Assembly: GCA_000310025.1 (NCBI GenBank)
Contig: FN649749.1
Span: forward strand, 2,881,677-2,945,676
Direction: 5' to 3'
DNA: 64,000 bases
Source of the DNA: Ectocarpus siliculosus
Lineage: Eukaryota > Sar > Phaeophyceae > Ectocarpales > Ectocarpaceae
Shown here: piece after piece, positions 21,722 to 34,384 of the stretch
Position numbering within the stretch: the first letter of the stretch is position 1
How the letters are laid out: each line of letters starts with the position of its first letter
Made by a program: the position numbers and the translations under genes
The notes under the pieces: generated by a model
Told to the model about the DNA's origin: nothing
What the model saw: the letters and a program-made list of their open reading frames with translations, nothing else
Database searches by the model: none

Positions 21722-24283
21722 GCGCTGCGCTTGCTGTGCTGCGGGTGCTTTTGGGAACCTAACGACCCGCAATAACCCCGCGCGGAAGGTAGGTTTGGGA
21801 GGGGATGTGTGTTACTGGCGTGTTCCGAAGGTGGTGTGCGGCGCCGTCTCCTCTTTCTTGTTGGTCTCTTTTTTTTTTTTCGGGGAGTCTGCCCCTCCCA
21901 AACATACTGGTTTCAGTATGTAACGGCCCGAAACCAAAACGTTCTTATCGCACATCGCTGCTGGCCTGTGATGCTCCAGTGTTCTGTCTCTGTTGTGGTC
22001 ACTTTTCCGCAATATTGGATTTTGATTTTTTTCTCGCGGAGTCTTTTTTTGGTCTTTTTTCGCGACGTGGCAAAGGTCGCGATGTTCGCCAGCATTGATT
22101 GGCCCTGATGACCGCATACTACCTAATAAAGGTTCAAGAGATTTCGCTCCAGTCTCCTGCTTCCGCGTGGGTGCTATCCTCTGGGATGTTACCCGCCCTC
22201 CCTAGGCTTCCAACTTCATCCTATTCCGTCACACCACCACGCCAACAAATCGACATACTACTGTATAGGTGAAAACTCAACGGAAGAAGAGAAGAAGAGC
22301 AAGCAAGTGTGCGGATTTTTTGCGGGTACAACAACAGATCAACAGATCCACGGGGCAAATGATATATTTATTTGTTGTCGGAACTCTAACCAGAATCGAA
22401 TGAGAGTTGTTGTTGTTGTCTTCACATTAAACTCATGTCAGTGTGGCTAATCCCAAAATCTTATCGCAAAGACGTGGTCCGTGGTCACAAAAATGCTAGA
22501 GCCATCATCATCAGACAAAAAAAGGGTACAGCAAGCCCGAAGAAGTTTACAGGTCCTGTACATCCCTGCAGCACGTTTGCGTGTGTGTGCCCAAAACTGA
22601 ACTACATTCGACTACAGCAGCAGCATCATCCCCAGAGTCCCACACTTCAACCAATAATGGATGTTTTGTCGACTACAGCGTACAGTTGTCTGGAGTGGTG
22701 TCAGTACAAAAACACCATGCATGGCACAAGTTCGGGGCGCGCAACTAACTGCTGTGTGAAGTGCTGTCAGAATGCGTCCGTGGACGTACATACATTACAT
22801 GCAGTGAAAAAGAAAGAGTGCAACAGCAGAGGAGTGAGGTTGCGTACTGCACAGACAGGGCTGAAATGGTCCCACATCACACACACACGCCATGATGCAT
22901 AACATTGCAAGTAGACCCTATATCATCTCTCTACCTCGCTCCCTACAGTACATCCCGTCATCTGTTGTATGCATATTTTGCATGATATATGCACAGGGAG
23001 GGCAAGCACAGGCTAATAATATAGTAGTACTTCGCGCACTACGAAAAACAGTTCCGTGTAGTTAGTTGTTGACGCAAACGTCAGTTGACGCACAGAGAGG
23101 CGTATGCATACATACATACATGGAATCGGAAATACACTGCTGCTGCATGCTGTGTAAGTACTACAGCAGCAGTACCTCTGACTTGTAAATAGGAGCGTTC
23201 ATATAGGAACAACACGGAAGGAAAGTATAGTCGACCTTTGGTTGTCCTGATACCCGCGCCTTAGATAATAGTGACGAAGTTTTTCCCAGGTCCCAGGTCC
23301 CACGCGTGTGCAGTTCAGATGTTGTTCAACAAGAATCACGATTAAAAAATGCAGTGGAAGTACGAAGCACTGCCGCCAAGGTTCCTCAACGACGATATGA
23401 CGGAACGAAGCGATTATGCGAACGTATGCATACGGGGTTGACATATGCATGCGAAGTCAGCAAACCGTATCGGATGAAGGCTGGGAGGAGCTGAACGAGT
23501 GAGAAGTAAGCAAGCTGAGAAGGGTGAATGAAGGTTGTCTCTAAACGTCCTGATCCACTAATTACTAGAAGCAAAGTATCGCGGCCAACAGACAGCGTGA
23601 GCGGGGGTGGCAGCGGCGGCAGTTGTTTAACTCAAAAGAGGCCAGGGAGAGTCTTGGCGGGGGCAGGTTGGTGCGGTAGCAGCAGATAATTCTTCCCGCT
23701 TGATGAGGGTGTTACAGGTCAGCCATGAGTTGATGCGGTCGTCCTTGATGACAGCCTATGACGGCCAAGAGAAGAAGAGCACCATTCCCTGTAACGTCAA
23801 GGATGGGGAAACGAACGCAAATTATTAGCGTTGCAGGGCCAGAGAAGTAGGCAATAGGCTTGCCAGGATTGGCAGCTGATCCATTTCCATCAAGACTCCA
23901 TCTCCATTGAGGGGCTGATGACAGGCTCGAGTTATCACACACAAAGTCCTATTTAGTACAGTGAGCCGCGGAGCGCGAAGCTCAATATTTTTTCCCTTCA
24001 TTTTTCAAGAGGGAAAAAAAGGCTCTTACAATATCGGGCTCTTTCAACCATCAGGCTGTAGAGCGACCCTTCCGCAAACACCATCGGGGAAGGGAACGCC
24101 AATAAATTATCGCCTTTTTTAGACGAGAACGACGTCTATAGAGCACCGATATACGATCTGCTGGGTTGTGAGGAGGAAGCTACATAGTGAGGGCACTCAT
24201 CCTTCACACCGGTTTCGTCGCGCTCCGACAACATACGGCCGTGCTCTACAGGCATTTGTCCCCAAAATAATCGGATATTTTTA
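21722..24283. other. Intergenic stretch upstream of the Zn2Cys6 gene
   Basis: No supported gene. It should contain the promoter and 5' untranslated region of the minus-strand Zn2Cys6 gene (no core element recognised). AT content rises sharply beyond about 22200. Short poly-T and trinucleotide tracts occur. Confidence 0.5.
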
Positions 24284-26196
24284 CTGTGGAGACCCCGGTT
24301 GATTGAGCGGCCCCTAGTGTCACGACGAAATATGGTCGCTATTCAGGGCATGTCGCTAAATAAACCGGGACCCTCAATGGTATAGCGGTCGCTAAACCGG
24401 GAAATAGCGCAATTTTCGTGGGACTAAAGAGGCCTTGTTGCAAAAATATTCTTGACCGGGTCATGTATGCGTCGTACAGTTAGCGCCCGCAACTAAGAAA
24501 ATTTTATTAAGAAATTAAGAATATTTTATTAAGAAATAGAGGCTCACTTTCCCACGACATTTAAGAAAATAGGGCTAAGAAATATGGCTCAGCCTGGGTC
24601 ACACAATAAGAAATATCTCAATGAGAAACAGCGGCGACCGCTGCCCTACTACGTAAGAAACGAGGGGTTACCGGTGGAGTGTGTCGAATAAGAAACACCC
24701 CGTAGCTCCTCCTATCTCTCGCTCTTTCCCCCCTCTCCCACTCTCTCCCATGCATTATTAGTGGGACGAGAGGGGAGTGTGTTTATTTTGCGGCGCCCCC
24801 TCCGGTCCCCTGCCGGCTCTGGCGCTCTCTGGCGCTCCGGCTCTAGCATAGCACACCAGACAGGCTGCGAACCACGATATGCTGTCTGCTGTACGGTTTC
24901 GACGGTGCTCTCCGCCAGCTCTCGTGAGCAGAGAAAACAAGAAATTGCCGATATAAGAAATTCAGCAGGATTTGGCGGCACGAAAAAATACTTGACACAA
25001 GAAATTGAATGACATACGCTGAGTTTATAGCCCACAAGAAGAATTCGAGGCTGGACCTGAAATAAGCGTTTCTTAATTGCGGACGCTAACTGTATTGCAG
25101 CAGTCACATGAAGGTAGAGGAAAGAAGAAGCACCTTAGGGTGGACAACCGGGGAGTAGTTCCTCTACGGTATGCATTCTAATCAACCAGCAAGCTTGTTG
25201 TACCCTCCGAAGTTTATAGGAAATATCTCAACAACAAGCGTACAGAGGGTGCCTTGTGTCTTTTTGTGTTCCTGCATGCTGAACAATCTGTCCCTACATG
25301 TACAATAAACAAACACGTAGAAGTCCGATCTGCGAATGATTGAAAAAACAAAGGCGGAAGAGGGGGAAAAGTTATGGCAACGTCCCCAAAAACACAAAAA
25401 CGAAACACCCCTGCATGGAACGGAGAAAGTTCGTGAACGCCCAAGCGGCAAAGAACCTCGCGCTGCTAGTGACTTCATTCTGCTACTTTCGCGTGTTACC
25501 GATCATGTTTAACTCAACATGTCTCTGATGTCCATCTGTCGCGCTGGTTTCGCGGAGTGTGCTTCGATGAACAGCATCTTTGCCTTGCCAAGATGGTACG
25601 CTGCCTCGCTTAGTCCACGACTCCTCACACTCTTCAAGCGATCCAAAATGCGACGAGAACTCCGAGTAGGGCGGCGGCGCCATCACTTCCCCACCCCCCG
25701 CACCGCCAACTCCCGTCCCATCTACCTCGGTTTCTCTTTTTCGTTTTTTTGGGTTCGAGACGGGTGGGGAAGCCTGCATGCTCTTGGATGCACACTCGTG
25801 GCAGGTACGGTGATGCCATCGAGAACCTCCATCTCCCCACACATCTCGTGCAGGGTCCACCGCAGCAACCATGGCAAACATGCCCCTGGGGTGCTCGCAG
25901 TTCCACATCCGGCTCTTTGCACAACTCTCCATTGGCGCACGGCATGTTTCGTGTGTGTACGTGTCCCGCGGTCTTTGTGTCTTTGTGTGTGGAGGAACGC
26001 GGGGTCTCTGCAAAATTTGATCCGATGGTCGCTATTGCCCGCAGAAAACAGCCCAGTATGTCGCTATTGAGGGTTCGACCGGTTTAGCGACCACATGGAT
26101 GGTCGCTAATCCGGGGTGCAGCGGTGTCACGAGATTTTGGGGTCGCTAAACAGGGCATGTCGCTAAACAGGGGTCGCTAAACCGGACCCCCCACTG
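24284..26196. mobile_element. pogo/Tc1-mariner-like TIR element (1.9 kb, degenerate)
   Basis: The left end starts CTGTGGAGACCCCGG and the right end, read inverted, starts CAGTGGGGGGTCCGG. Each is flanked by TA, the target duplication of Tc1/mariner/pogo transposons. Both sub-terminal regions carry several copies of GGTCGCTAAACCGG-like motifs (24332-24410 and 26026-26186), the arrangement expected of transposase-binding repeats. Inside is a minus-strand frame (26013-25483) with a basic NPKKRKRE patch but no recognisable transposase. The ends are imperfect, so the family call is provisional. Confidence 0.6.
24477..25092. mobile_element. Nested MITE with TA duplication and many AAGAAA motifs
   Basis: The terminal inverted repeats are CAGTTAGCGCCCGCAACTAA at the left and CAGTTAGCGTCCGCAATTAA read from the right. 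Both continue into AAGAAA and are flanked by TA. The 616-base element lies inside the larger TIR element at 24284-26196. It contains about a dozen copies of TAAGAAA or close variants, all on the same strand, mostly in the left half. It has no coding capacity. Confidence 0.75.
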
Positions 26197-26339
26197 TACC
26201 CTCGTCCCCGGGAGTTGGACGAGAGGTAAAGGAACACACACGCAACAGTTTCTCGGTTCAAACCAGGAGAAACAGAGGAAGCACTCAGCTAAACACGCAA
26301 CACCGCTAGAAGGGGCCAGACAGCACTGGCGAGGGAAGG

Positions 26340-26650
26340 GAGCGATACACACAGCTCGTGGCGGATGTCATCGTCATTACTGTTGCTTCGGTACGTGGGG
26401 AGGGATCATCGGTACTGCTGCTGTAAACCAACCTACTTTGTGCCTCGGACAAAACAAATAGAAACTGATCTTAACAGGCAGACGAGTCGGTTTTTTTTGC
26501 AGGCTATGCCAGACTCTCGTGCTCGCAATTTCTAGGCGTCCTGCCGCCTCCTGGTTGGTGTTACTTACCACACAAGTTGGAGCACGGACACAGCTCGTGG
26601 TGGATACATTTGTTATTGCTGTTGCTTCGGTGTGTCGGGAGGGGTCACCT
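26340..26650 (+). repeat. Pair of short direct repeats
   Basis: A segment of about 55 bases around CACAGCTCGTGG..GTTGCTTCGGT..GGGAGGG occurs at about 26349-26405 and again at about 26590-26645 in the same orientation with some substitutions. No gene is seen between 26200 and 27220. Confidence 0.6.
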
Positions 26651-27220
26651 GGCAACAAAACCGTGCCAAAGGTAAAAACAATGCACAAGAGAGCCTTTTT
26701 GGTTCCAGGCCCCAGGGTGTTATTCTCGCATGCATGCACCGCCGAATAAGAAAGAAAGATAGATGGGAGTCGTTGCCATTACGGCAGCAGCAGCAGCAGC
26801 AGCACTACAAGTTCATTTGTGTCTGTGCCAGTACGATCGTTTGGCGGTACTGCTGTTGTAGCACAGGAGAGAATGTGTTGTGCGGCAGATTGGTTCAGCG
26901 GGAGCGGGTACAAGATAGTGGAAGATCCGTTCGAATATAATCCCGCCAGTACTTGAACTGCGCGGTCTGAGTTGCCTGCCGCGTTGCTGCCTGGAAGCAG
27001 CGCGTCTCGCACCTTGCACACCATCGCAGATAGCCAACTGCAAGGTATTGAGTCGTCACCCGCGGCTCATTTACCCCGTATCCAGTTATCCTTGAACACA
27101 GACCAAAAGAGTGACACATGAGAGTCTAAGGCATAGGATCTCGTGTATCATCCAAACCATAGATGCACACCCTAAATGATATCCATACCACGGACCCCCG
27201 ACTCTCCGCAGGCCTACTAA

Positions 27221-27968
27221 GGGCCTCTAATAACGTTAAAAAGTTGTACCTAAATTGAGGCCCTGCTAAAAATAAGTTTGGGGGGGGGGGTGCCGGGGGC
27301 CAAAGACGCTGATTGGTCAACACCAAAAAACACGATGATGCTTTCTCTGCCCGGAAAAGCGGGGCTTCGATAATCGGTGCAGCAAAAAACAATTGTAAAT
27401 TGAATAGCTTTTTGCTGAACCAAAGTACCCAACTTGCACTGCGCCCCTTTTGCACCCCCCATGATGAGCTGAACTCGTGCTGGCGTTTCCCCTGACGGGA
27501 TCGCATGTGACACACTAGCCGTGCGGCACCCACGCGAATCGCCCACTGCCCGTTGCTGGGAAATAGCTGTGTTGCAATGATTCTGTGAACGTGCCAACTT
27601 TTTCGCGCTGGTTGGGTTGCTGTGGAGGTTGCTCTCCAATATGTGCGATGTCAATAGTCAACGGCCGGTTGTGTGCAGCGAGACGGTCCAAACAACAGTT
27701 TGTAGAGCAAGCCTGAGGATGAGGCTTGGGCCGCTGGCACCGCCTGCTGATGCTTAGCTTCGTGTGTGTGCTGATAAGTATATTTTTACAGCTCCCGTGT
27801 GGTGACGTCACCTCGCATAGGGATTCCGCCGCATTTGGGTGTTGCTGAACCTCGAAGTAGCAAAATTACGTTAAAACGACGCAAGGCCTTTTTGGCCAAA
27901 CACTCAATTAGGTCCATCGGAATTGGGTCCTCAATATTGGTGCAACTTTTTAACGATAAAACAGGCCC
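27221..27968. mobile_element. PIF/Harbinger-like MITE (748 bases)
   Basis: The imperfect terminal inverted repeats, about 44 bases long, share GGGCCT at the end and the motif CGTTAAAAAGTTG further in. The flanks are TAA at 27218-27220 and TAA at 27969-27971, a 3-base duplication of the type used by PIF/Harbinger elements. No transposase is encoded. Confidence 0.65.
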
Positions 27969-27971
27969 TAA

Positions 27972-30968
27972 CATGTGACTACCATTGGGGGAGTTGGGTG
28001 TGTTTGTGGTACTTGGATATGAGTCCGATGTGTGCTTCCTCTGTGGGAGATACGTGTATAGGAATTATGTGTGGGTTGGATAGTATGCGGCTGGGGCCCA
28101 AGTGCGGCCCCCCCAGGAGAGCACATGCTGATGTGCTCCGGTCACTCGTCTGAGGGGTGAGCGCTACATACTGTTGTAGTGGTGCATAACCCGCTCGCCT
28201 GAGGGGTGAGCAATCCATGTCCTGTGATTTAATACAGGATGGCTACGCCGTTCCTGGAATAACTTAGCACCCAGTCTCAACACCAACTGCTGAGGGCCGT
28301 AGTGGCGCCTCGAACAGGGTGCAACGCGAGAGAGGCGCAGACCGGCAAGAAGTAGAGTACGCTTCAGTCCGATGCATCGCGTTCCCTGACTCGAAATAAA
28401 GAAAGTTCGACCTAGAGGAATAATAGCGCCATTCAGCAAGCAAATACTCCGTGGTGCTATCTGGCAAACAGGTGGTCAGGTACGTACCCTCTACAGCACC
28501 ATCGGGCTGCCTAGTCAAGTGCTACCTCGGATAACTAAGCTGGCAAGTTTCCTTCGGGTGTCTGGTTCAACGCGAGCAGCTAGCGACATGAACCTTACAG
28601 CAAGACCCATGAGCAGCAGCACAAAAGTCTCGCCGCACATCTGTTCTCGAGTCCCTGTATCTCTCTTTCAGCGCTATTTGACTACATATATTGTGAGTGT
28701 AAGCCTATTCGCGTGAAATTATACTGCATCCGTATCTCTACTTGTCATGCGAAGATAAACTCAATGGCCGTCAGATATGAACGAGCGCAGCTAGGATCAC
28801 TTTAAACGCAAGGTACTCTTCGAAGCAAGAAATACTACAGATAGGCTACAGGATGCGCACATCTGGTGGACGTACCTCGCGTGGATGGAATTTGGAACCT
28901 GCTCATACTCCCCATCGCCACCGGTAGAGCACATGTCCAGATATCGAGCAAGGTCTTGATCCAATGGGTGGCTCGCCCTGCGATCCCGAACGCCGTTGTC
29001 CTTGAACATCGTCGGGATTCACCGCCTCCGCGTGGAATACCAGAAGCAGCACACCAGCGATTTGGCAATCGCAGATCAGCAAGCGCTCTCCTCTTCGCTG
29101 TTGCCGCCGGTGCCGTTACTAGCGCTGCCACCGACTGCTTTAAGCCGTGGGTTCTGGGGACTCGAAGAGCATTGAATGCGAGCAGGAAGGCAGGTAAGGC
29201 TGGAGAAGAAAATGACGCAGTCGGAGGGCCACTGCCTGAAGAAGAGAGAAACAGTCTAGAGAGGCAGGGTAATAGTGGCTGCCAAGAGAAACCCTCTCCT
29301 ACTACAACCCGAAAGAAACATTTGTCTCATGCAACTTTAGGACCGACCAGTGCCAGTAGGCCTCTCGCGTACAAGTAGAGTCTGGGTTTGGGAGGGAGCC
29401 ACACTGCTATATCGAAGGGGCATCCAGGAGAGAGCGCCATACTGCGCTGCTGCTGCTAAGCATAAAAACACTTTCATAAACACAAAATACCTGGGATTCA
29501 AAGCCTGGCAGCAGAAGCACGCACGTTGCTAAACTGCTACAATGTGCAGCAGTTCCGACAGCAGTCCAACAACTGGGGGCGGAAGGCTACCCTGTAGCTC
29601 AACCTCGTTTGTTTGGGGAACTATCAACGAAAGCTTCTAGGAAGTACGTCAATCTGGGGCACGCAGTCAGAAACGAGCACAGCATGCAGACCAGTTGCAG
29701 CAGGTTGCAAAGGGCAAGCTACCGTCGATCCGTCGAGGGTGCTTCGCGGGGAAATTTGCGCCAAGACCATCACCGACGATGGCATCGCTTCCGCTGTCCC
29801 CCAGGAGCAGAAGCACGCCTACATCGAAAACCTTAACACTTTTGAGGTATACCAAGGGCAGAAGGGGGTGGGTGTTTTCTGGAGCTCCTGATACCGGCAT
29901 GACGTGCGTGAGAGGAAACTCAAGCGTGAATCTTACGGGCTGTGCATAGCAGCACATGGACAGCAGTCTCAGCTCGAGTGCTACTTGGAAAAAACATGTT
30001 GGGCCTACTACCTATTCCAGTACTTCGAAGTACAAAGCAGCACACAACGCAGAACTTCTTTCGGCCGCCGCCCGGACTGCACTGGCGGCTACCGCCGAGC
30101 CCGCTGTAGCAGAGGACACCAACGGCTACTTTTAATCCACCGGGGGCAAGAGAACAGCAAGCTCAACTCACCACGGGTAAGTGACGGCGGGATCAGGAAG
30201 TTTCGCCTGTGCTCATGACTGTTGCCGAGATGACGGTGAGGTGCGCTGAACTCACGGCGGCAGCCACGCCATGCCGTTGGCGAGACAAGTGCCAGCCCGC
30301 CGGTAGAGACCAGCTAAGTGCCATATGCAAACGAAAGAGAAGAGAGAGACAGTGAGCGGGTCGGCCATCGAGACGGCGATCCCTGCGGCGATCGGCTATG
30401 CCGCTACATGCGTGCTCCAAGCTCCCCTCCTGCTCCAAGTTCTCCCCAGAGAACCAGGCGATGTTCAGAACCGGTTCCGCCGTCTTTGTCGTAATTGGCA
30501 GTCTGACAGTCTCCCCACACCAAGCCCTCGCAAGCACGTCCATCTGCACACATCTCACTCCCCTACTGCTGGTCGGTGCACTCTCCAGCGGTTGCCATGA
30601 CTTCCCAAGGTGAGAGATGTTGCGTTGGATTGAGGATGAAATGGCAGAAAAGGCATCACTTATTTTAGCAATTTCAGTGGATGGATGCACCTATTATTTT
30701 CGAGGTAGTGGGTTGCCTTCGACCTCCCGCCCTCGATGATTTCAGTCGGAGGGACAGACGTCTAATTTTTCCAAGCACAACTGTTACAGAAGGGGTACGG
30801 GGGGGACATGCCACGGTTTCCTATCTCATTTGTGGAGAGGATGGTTGTTTGCCTGTAGCAAAGTGGACAGCTCTCGTAAGAGCAACAAGTTGCCTTACAG
30901 TTTTTCGAAGCGTTCGAAGTGCTCTTGGTGGCCTGGTGGCCCCTCTGAAACATTGCAATCGCCGACTG
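27972..30968. other. Stretch with no supported gene
   Basis: Two pieces look weakly exon-like: minus strand 29000-28876 (41 codons beginning DNGVRDRRASHPLDQDLARY, donor GTACGT) and plus strand about 29728-29846 (a frame reading ..TDDGIASAVPQEQKHAYIEN.. before a GTATAC donor). Neither joins to another exon or resembles a known family. A near-repeat CTCGYCTGAGGGGTGAGC occurs at 28146 and 28193 next to a small hairpin (28119-28138). Confidence 0.4.
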
Positions 30969-31217
30969 CGGCTGTTCGTATATGTCCGTCCATGTTGTGT
31001 GAGCTCCAGAGTCCAAAGAGTGTTGTCAATGGCATGTATTAGATCGTAGGGGCGACATCAGAGAGGAAGAGGAGGGGAAAGGAGGAGTGCCAAGCCAAAA
31101 CCGGTAGAAAGGGGGGGCCGCAACTTGTCTCCCAAAGTCTCTATTAGCGTGTCCCTCAATGCCATTCCCATCTGCGATGTATACGAAACCACCAGTAGTA
31201 TCGGTACAATCTGACCA
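30969..31217 (+). repeat. Dispersed direct repeat, copy 1
   Basis: About 240 bases starting TGTTCGTATATG are repeated in the same orientation at 34385-34618 with roughly ten per cent differences and small indels. The copy begins TG and ends near GACCA, as LTRs do. However, no primer-binding site, polypurine tract, matching target duplication or gag-pol frame is seen between the copies. Confidence 0.75.
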
Positions 31218-32640
31218 ATTCCACGCAAGAACATCCTCCCTTGGGTATTCACGCTACAGACTTAACCATCCGTGCGTCGAAGCATATCCAGAAAAACACC
31301 CAAACCAACGCAAATCAAAAACAAGGGGAAACCCGCCATCGGATCAAAACCCCTTCTGAAACTCAACGTCTCCACGCCGTTCATATCAGGAATGATTCCA
31401 ACGGCCGTACTGCAACATCAAGGCAAGACACACTATCATATCACCGCCCTCACGGCTCGCTCTACACGCCTACGGGCGGGTGACTTGGCAAAATCCAAAT
31501 TTGCGCAAAAAAAAAAAAAACGACAACGTCCTCACCACCCCTTGGCGAGGCTGTACGACAAGCTTGACCAAATAACCACAAACAAGCACCTGACATATAT
31601 TCTGCTGTCTGCATTCCAAACGTAAACACTCATAATGTACGCCTTATACCCTCCCTTGCCCAACAAGCTGCTTAGCAGTTGGGGACGACTTCATACGCCC
31701 TCTCTAGTGCGCCATTCAACGTGCGCTCTCTACCCTCCCTGGGGAGGCGCTTTTCCTTTCTTCGCTACCTAGAACAGAGGTGACCCCGATGAGATTCCTA
31801 CTCCCGGGACATCTTTATTTCGTTCGATGGTCTTATCCACCAGACTACTCAGTCAACTGACTGCCCTAGAAGCACATACACACGGCGATCATCAAGAATT
31901 CGCTTTAAAAAAACAGAACAATGATACAGCATGCCTCCGTACGTGGAAATACGACCAATACCTCAACCAGAAGAGTCAGTTCAACAACATCCGAGAGTCC
32001 AACAACGCCAGCCGTAATCAAATACCTGCTAGACCGAAATAGTTCCACCTCAAACATGAAGCTGCATCTAATATCTGAATGCTACCGTCTCTGCTCTTTC
32101 TTTCCGGTGAGACTGCACTATTATCGAAGCAAGACAAACGCACGTTGCATTCTTGCATCAAGAGTGGACGACCGTAAACCTGTCAAGTTGCAGAATATCT
32201 CCAGACCAGGCGTGAACTCTTCAAGCCTAAAAATCTCCGAAACGAATACGAACGTCGTCACCCTCCCGTATTCTGCGATCACAGGTAATAAACAAGTATT
32301 GACTCCGCGAAACTCAAGCATGTGGACGGTGGGAACATTTCACCCTCGCATCTCTCACACAGCAACAAACAGCAACTTCTTCAAACCTTCCAAAGCGCCT
32401 CTCCTGCGACTACTCCGTGAAAGACAAACGCCCATCGTTGCATGACTCCACATACAAGAAAACTAGAATTCCAGTACCAACCAGAATTAACAGAATTGTG
32501 GTGCCCGCGACCGCGCCGCTCAGCTGATCCCTTTTCGCTTCCCCTCCCCACCCGCCCACACCCGATGTTCCTCGGCGTCCCGATGTCCATCGGTGTAACG
32601 GCGTGGCGAAAAGGCACACGACGGCTTTGTCGTGTCTTTA

Positions 32641-33437
32641 GGGTCGGTCTTAACGAAGAAATCAGATCTCGAAATCACATTTCGATATAAGCATAAAAGA
32701 GTCGGATCTACCCAAATCCGGACAGAAATGGCCTGTGTGTCTTAACGGGAGATCTGCCGAATGGAAACGAATCTCTGCAATCCACCGCGAACAACCCGAG
32801 AGGTCCGCCGCTTGCCAACTGCCAGATTGCTGTTGTGACGTACTGTTATGACGTGGCCACACCACATGGGGAGTTATCGCTCCCGACAAGCACACACAAA
32901 CGCGTACATGGCCTCTGTGCGGTACTGACACATGGCTATATGCATGTGAGACTTTGAATCGAGCCTCGTCCGACGGAAAGACGCCAATTCGTCTGTGCAT
33001 TTGAAGTTCGACAACCCACGGGAGGTTGCCCCACAGACCAACACATCCCACACACGTTTTTTTTCGGCACCAGTCACGTGCAACAACGATGAGCAGTAAA
33101 CCTCCCTTTGGGTTGGCTTTTTGTGCTCTCTCTTTCGTCTGTGCTCGGCGGTGGATGGCGTTCGTGTGGATGGGGGTAGGTGGGCACGCGCCGTGCATGC
33201 GAGTAGACCGTGGTCCCGCAACAATGGATGCTGTTCACCCAAATCGGGATCTGATTAAATGATTTCACCTTTTTTCAAATCCCGATTTGTTTTTGGGTCG
33301 TCCTGTTTTAAGTCCTAAAGATTCAACGGGTTCCATAACATTTCAGCCAATCAACGAAAGAGTTCTGTGGATCTTCCGGTCTTATAACCGAATCTGAATG
33401 TGATTTCGAGATCTGATTTCTTCGTTAAGACCGACCC
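32641..33437. mobile_element. PIF/Harbinger-like MITE (797 bases)
   Basis: The terminal inverted repeats of about 40 bases are near-perfect, beginning GGGTCGGTCTTAACGAAGAA and continuing through ATCAGATCTCGAAATCACAT. They are flanked by exact TTA duplications (32638-32640 and 33438-33440), the hallmark of PIF/Harbinger transposons. The interior has no transposase frame. An internal imperfect palindrome lies near 33240-33290. Confidence 0.8.
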
Positions 33438-33440
33438 TTA

Positions 33441-34384
33441 GCTCCACCATTTCCATAGTTGTTGAATTGACTTTCCACCAGGCGCCCGCCAGCTGCTGAT
33501 GTGGAGTGCACGCGGTGCCCTTCGCGACTTGGTAAGCTACCCTCCCTCGCACGACAGGATAGCCACGGTTCTCTGCTACCGTGCTGTGCGCGATAACTCC
33601 AACGATTTGTGTACCCCCCCCCCGGTGCTCAACAGCGAGGGTGGGGCGATGAACTGAGTCGGTGTACCAACCAAACTCGGGAGTAGTAGCGGATACTTCT
33701 CTGCTCCCATAACCCGCACCTGCGTGCGAGCGGCAGCCTTCTTGCTCCCGCTCTGCGGAGCCCCCTTGGAACTCCCGGTGGATAAGCACCACCTAGCACC
33801 GCGATCATCCAACAGCACCCCCCTTGGCACCATGTGACTTCGTCCGACGTCTCCTGAATGGAATTGTCGGTTGCTGTGGCACTATCGCTGTAGTGCCCCC
33901 AGCGGCAACGCTGCTGTATGCAGCTTTGCCAACTTCTACGGAGAGAGTCGGTGTTCTGGATTCCATCACCAAAAGCAGGGACTTCCACAGCCCGTACCAG
34001 GACGCCTTCCACGCCCGGCCTACTGCTGCTTTCTCCTCCATCAGTGTCGCCCTCCCTGACGACCACCGCGGGATGCAGCTCTAGGTTGCTGCTCGGGAGA
34101 ACCACACCAGTTAGTTCCCCCGCACCTGCCACGCCCTCTTTTAGCGCCGCCGACCCCTCCTAGCCTTGCCGTTCCGACTCGGCCCTCAGCAGCGATGACA
34201 GCGTGCCCATCATCTCCTGCATCCCTGGCTCTCGTTTCCACTCGAGCCCCTGGTCTAAACCTGCGCGTCGTGTCACTCAGTAAGGTGCTTACCACCGGGC
34301 ACACACACACACCCCTGCTACTGCGTCGCCATACACAGCTGAACTCGGAAGATCACGAGCGCCTCTGGAGGACACATTCTAGAA
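33441..34384. other. Unassigned stretch, weakly coding-like on the minus strand
   Basis: Minus-strand frames (for example 34041-33805 starting MEEKAAVGRAWKASWYG, and 33792-33441 containing GYPVVRGRVAYQVAKG) have mixed composition but are interrupted, overlap each other and carry no known motif. They may be remnants of a mobile-element protein. Confidence 0.3.

Noticed and set aside
21240-21775. Plus-strand Cys-containing frames opposite exon 1 of the Zn2Cys6 gene
   Set aside because: Their cysteine spacing fits no zinc motif, and the minus-strand exon joins in phase to the zinc cluster.
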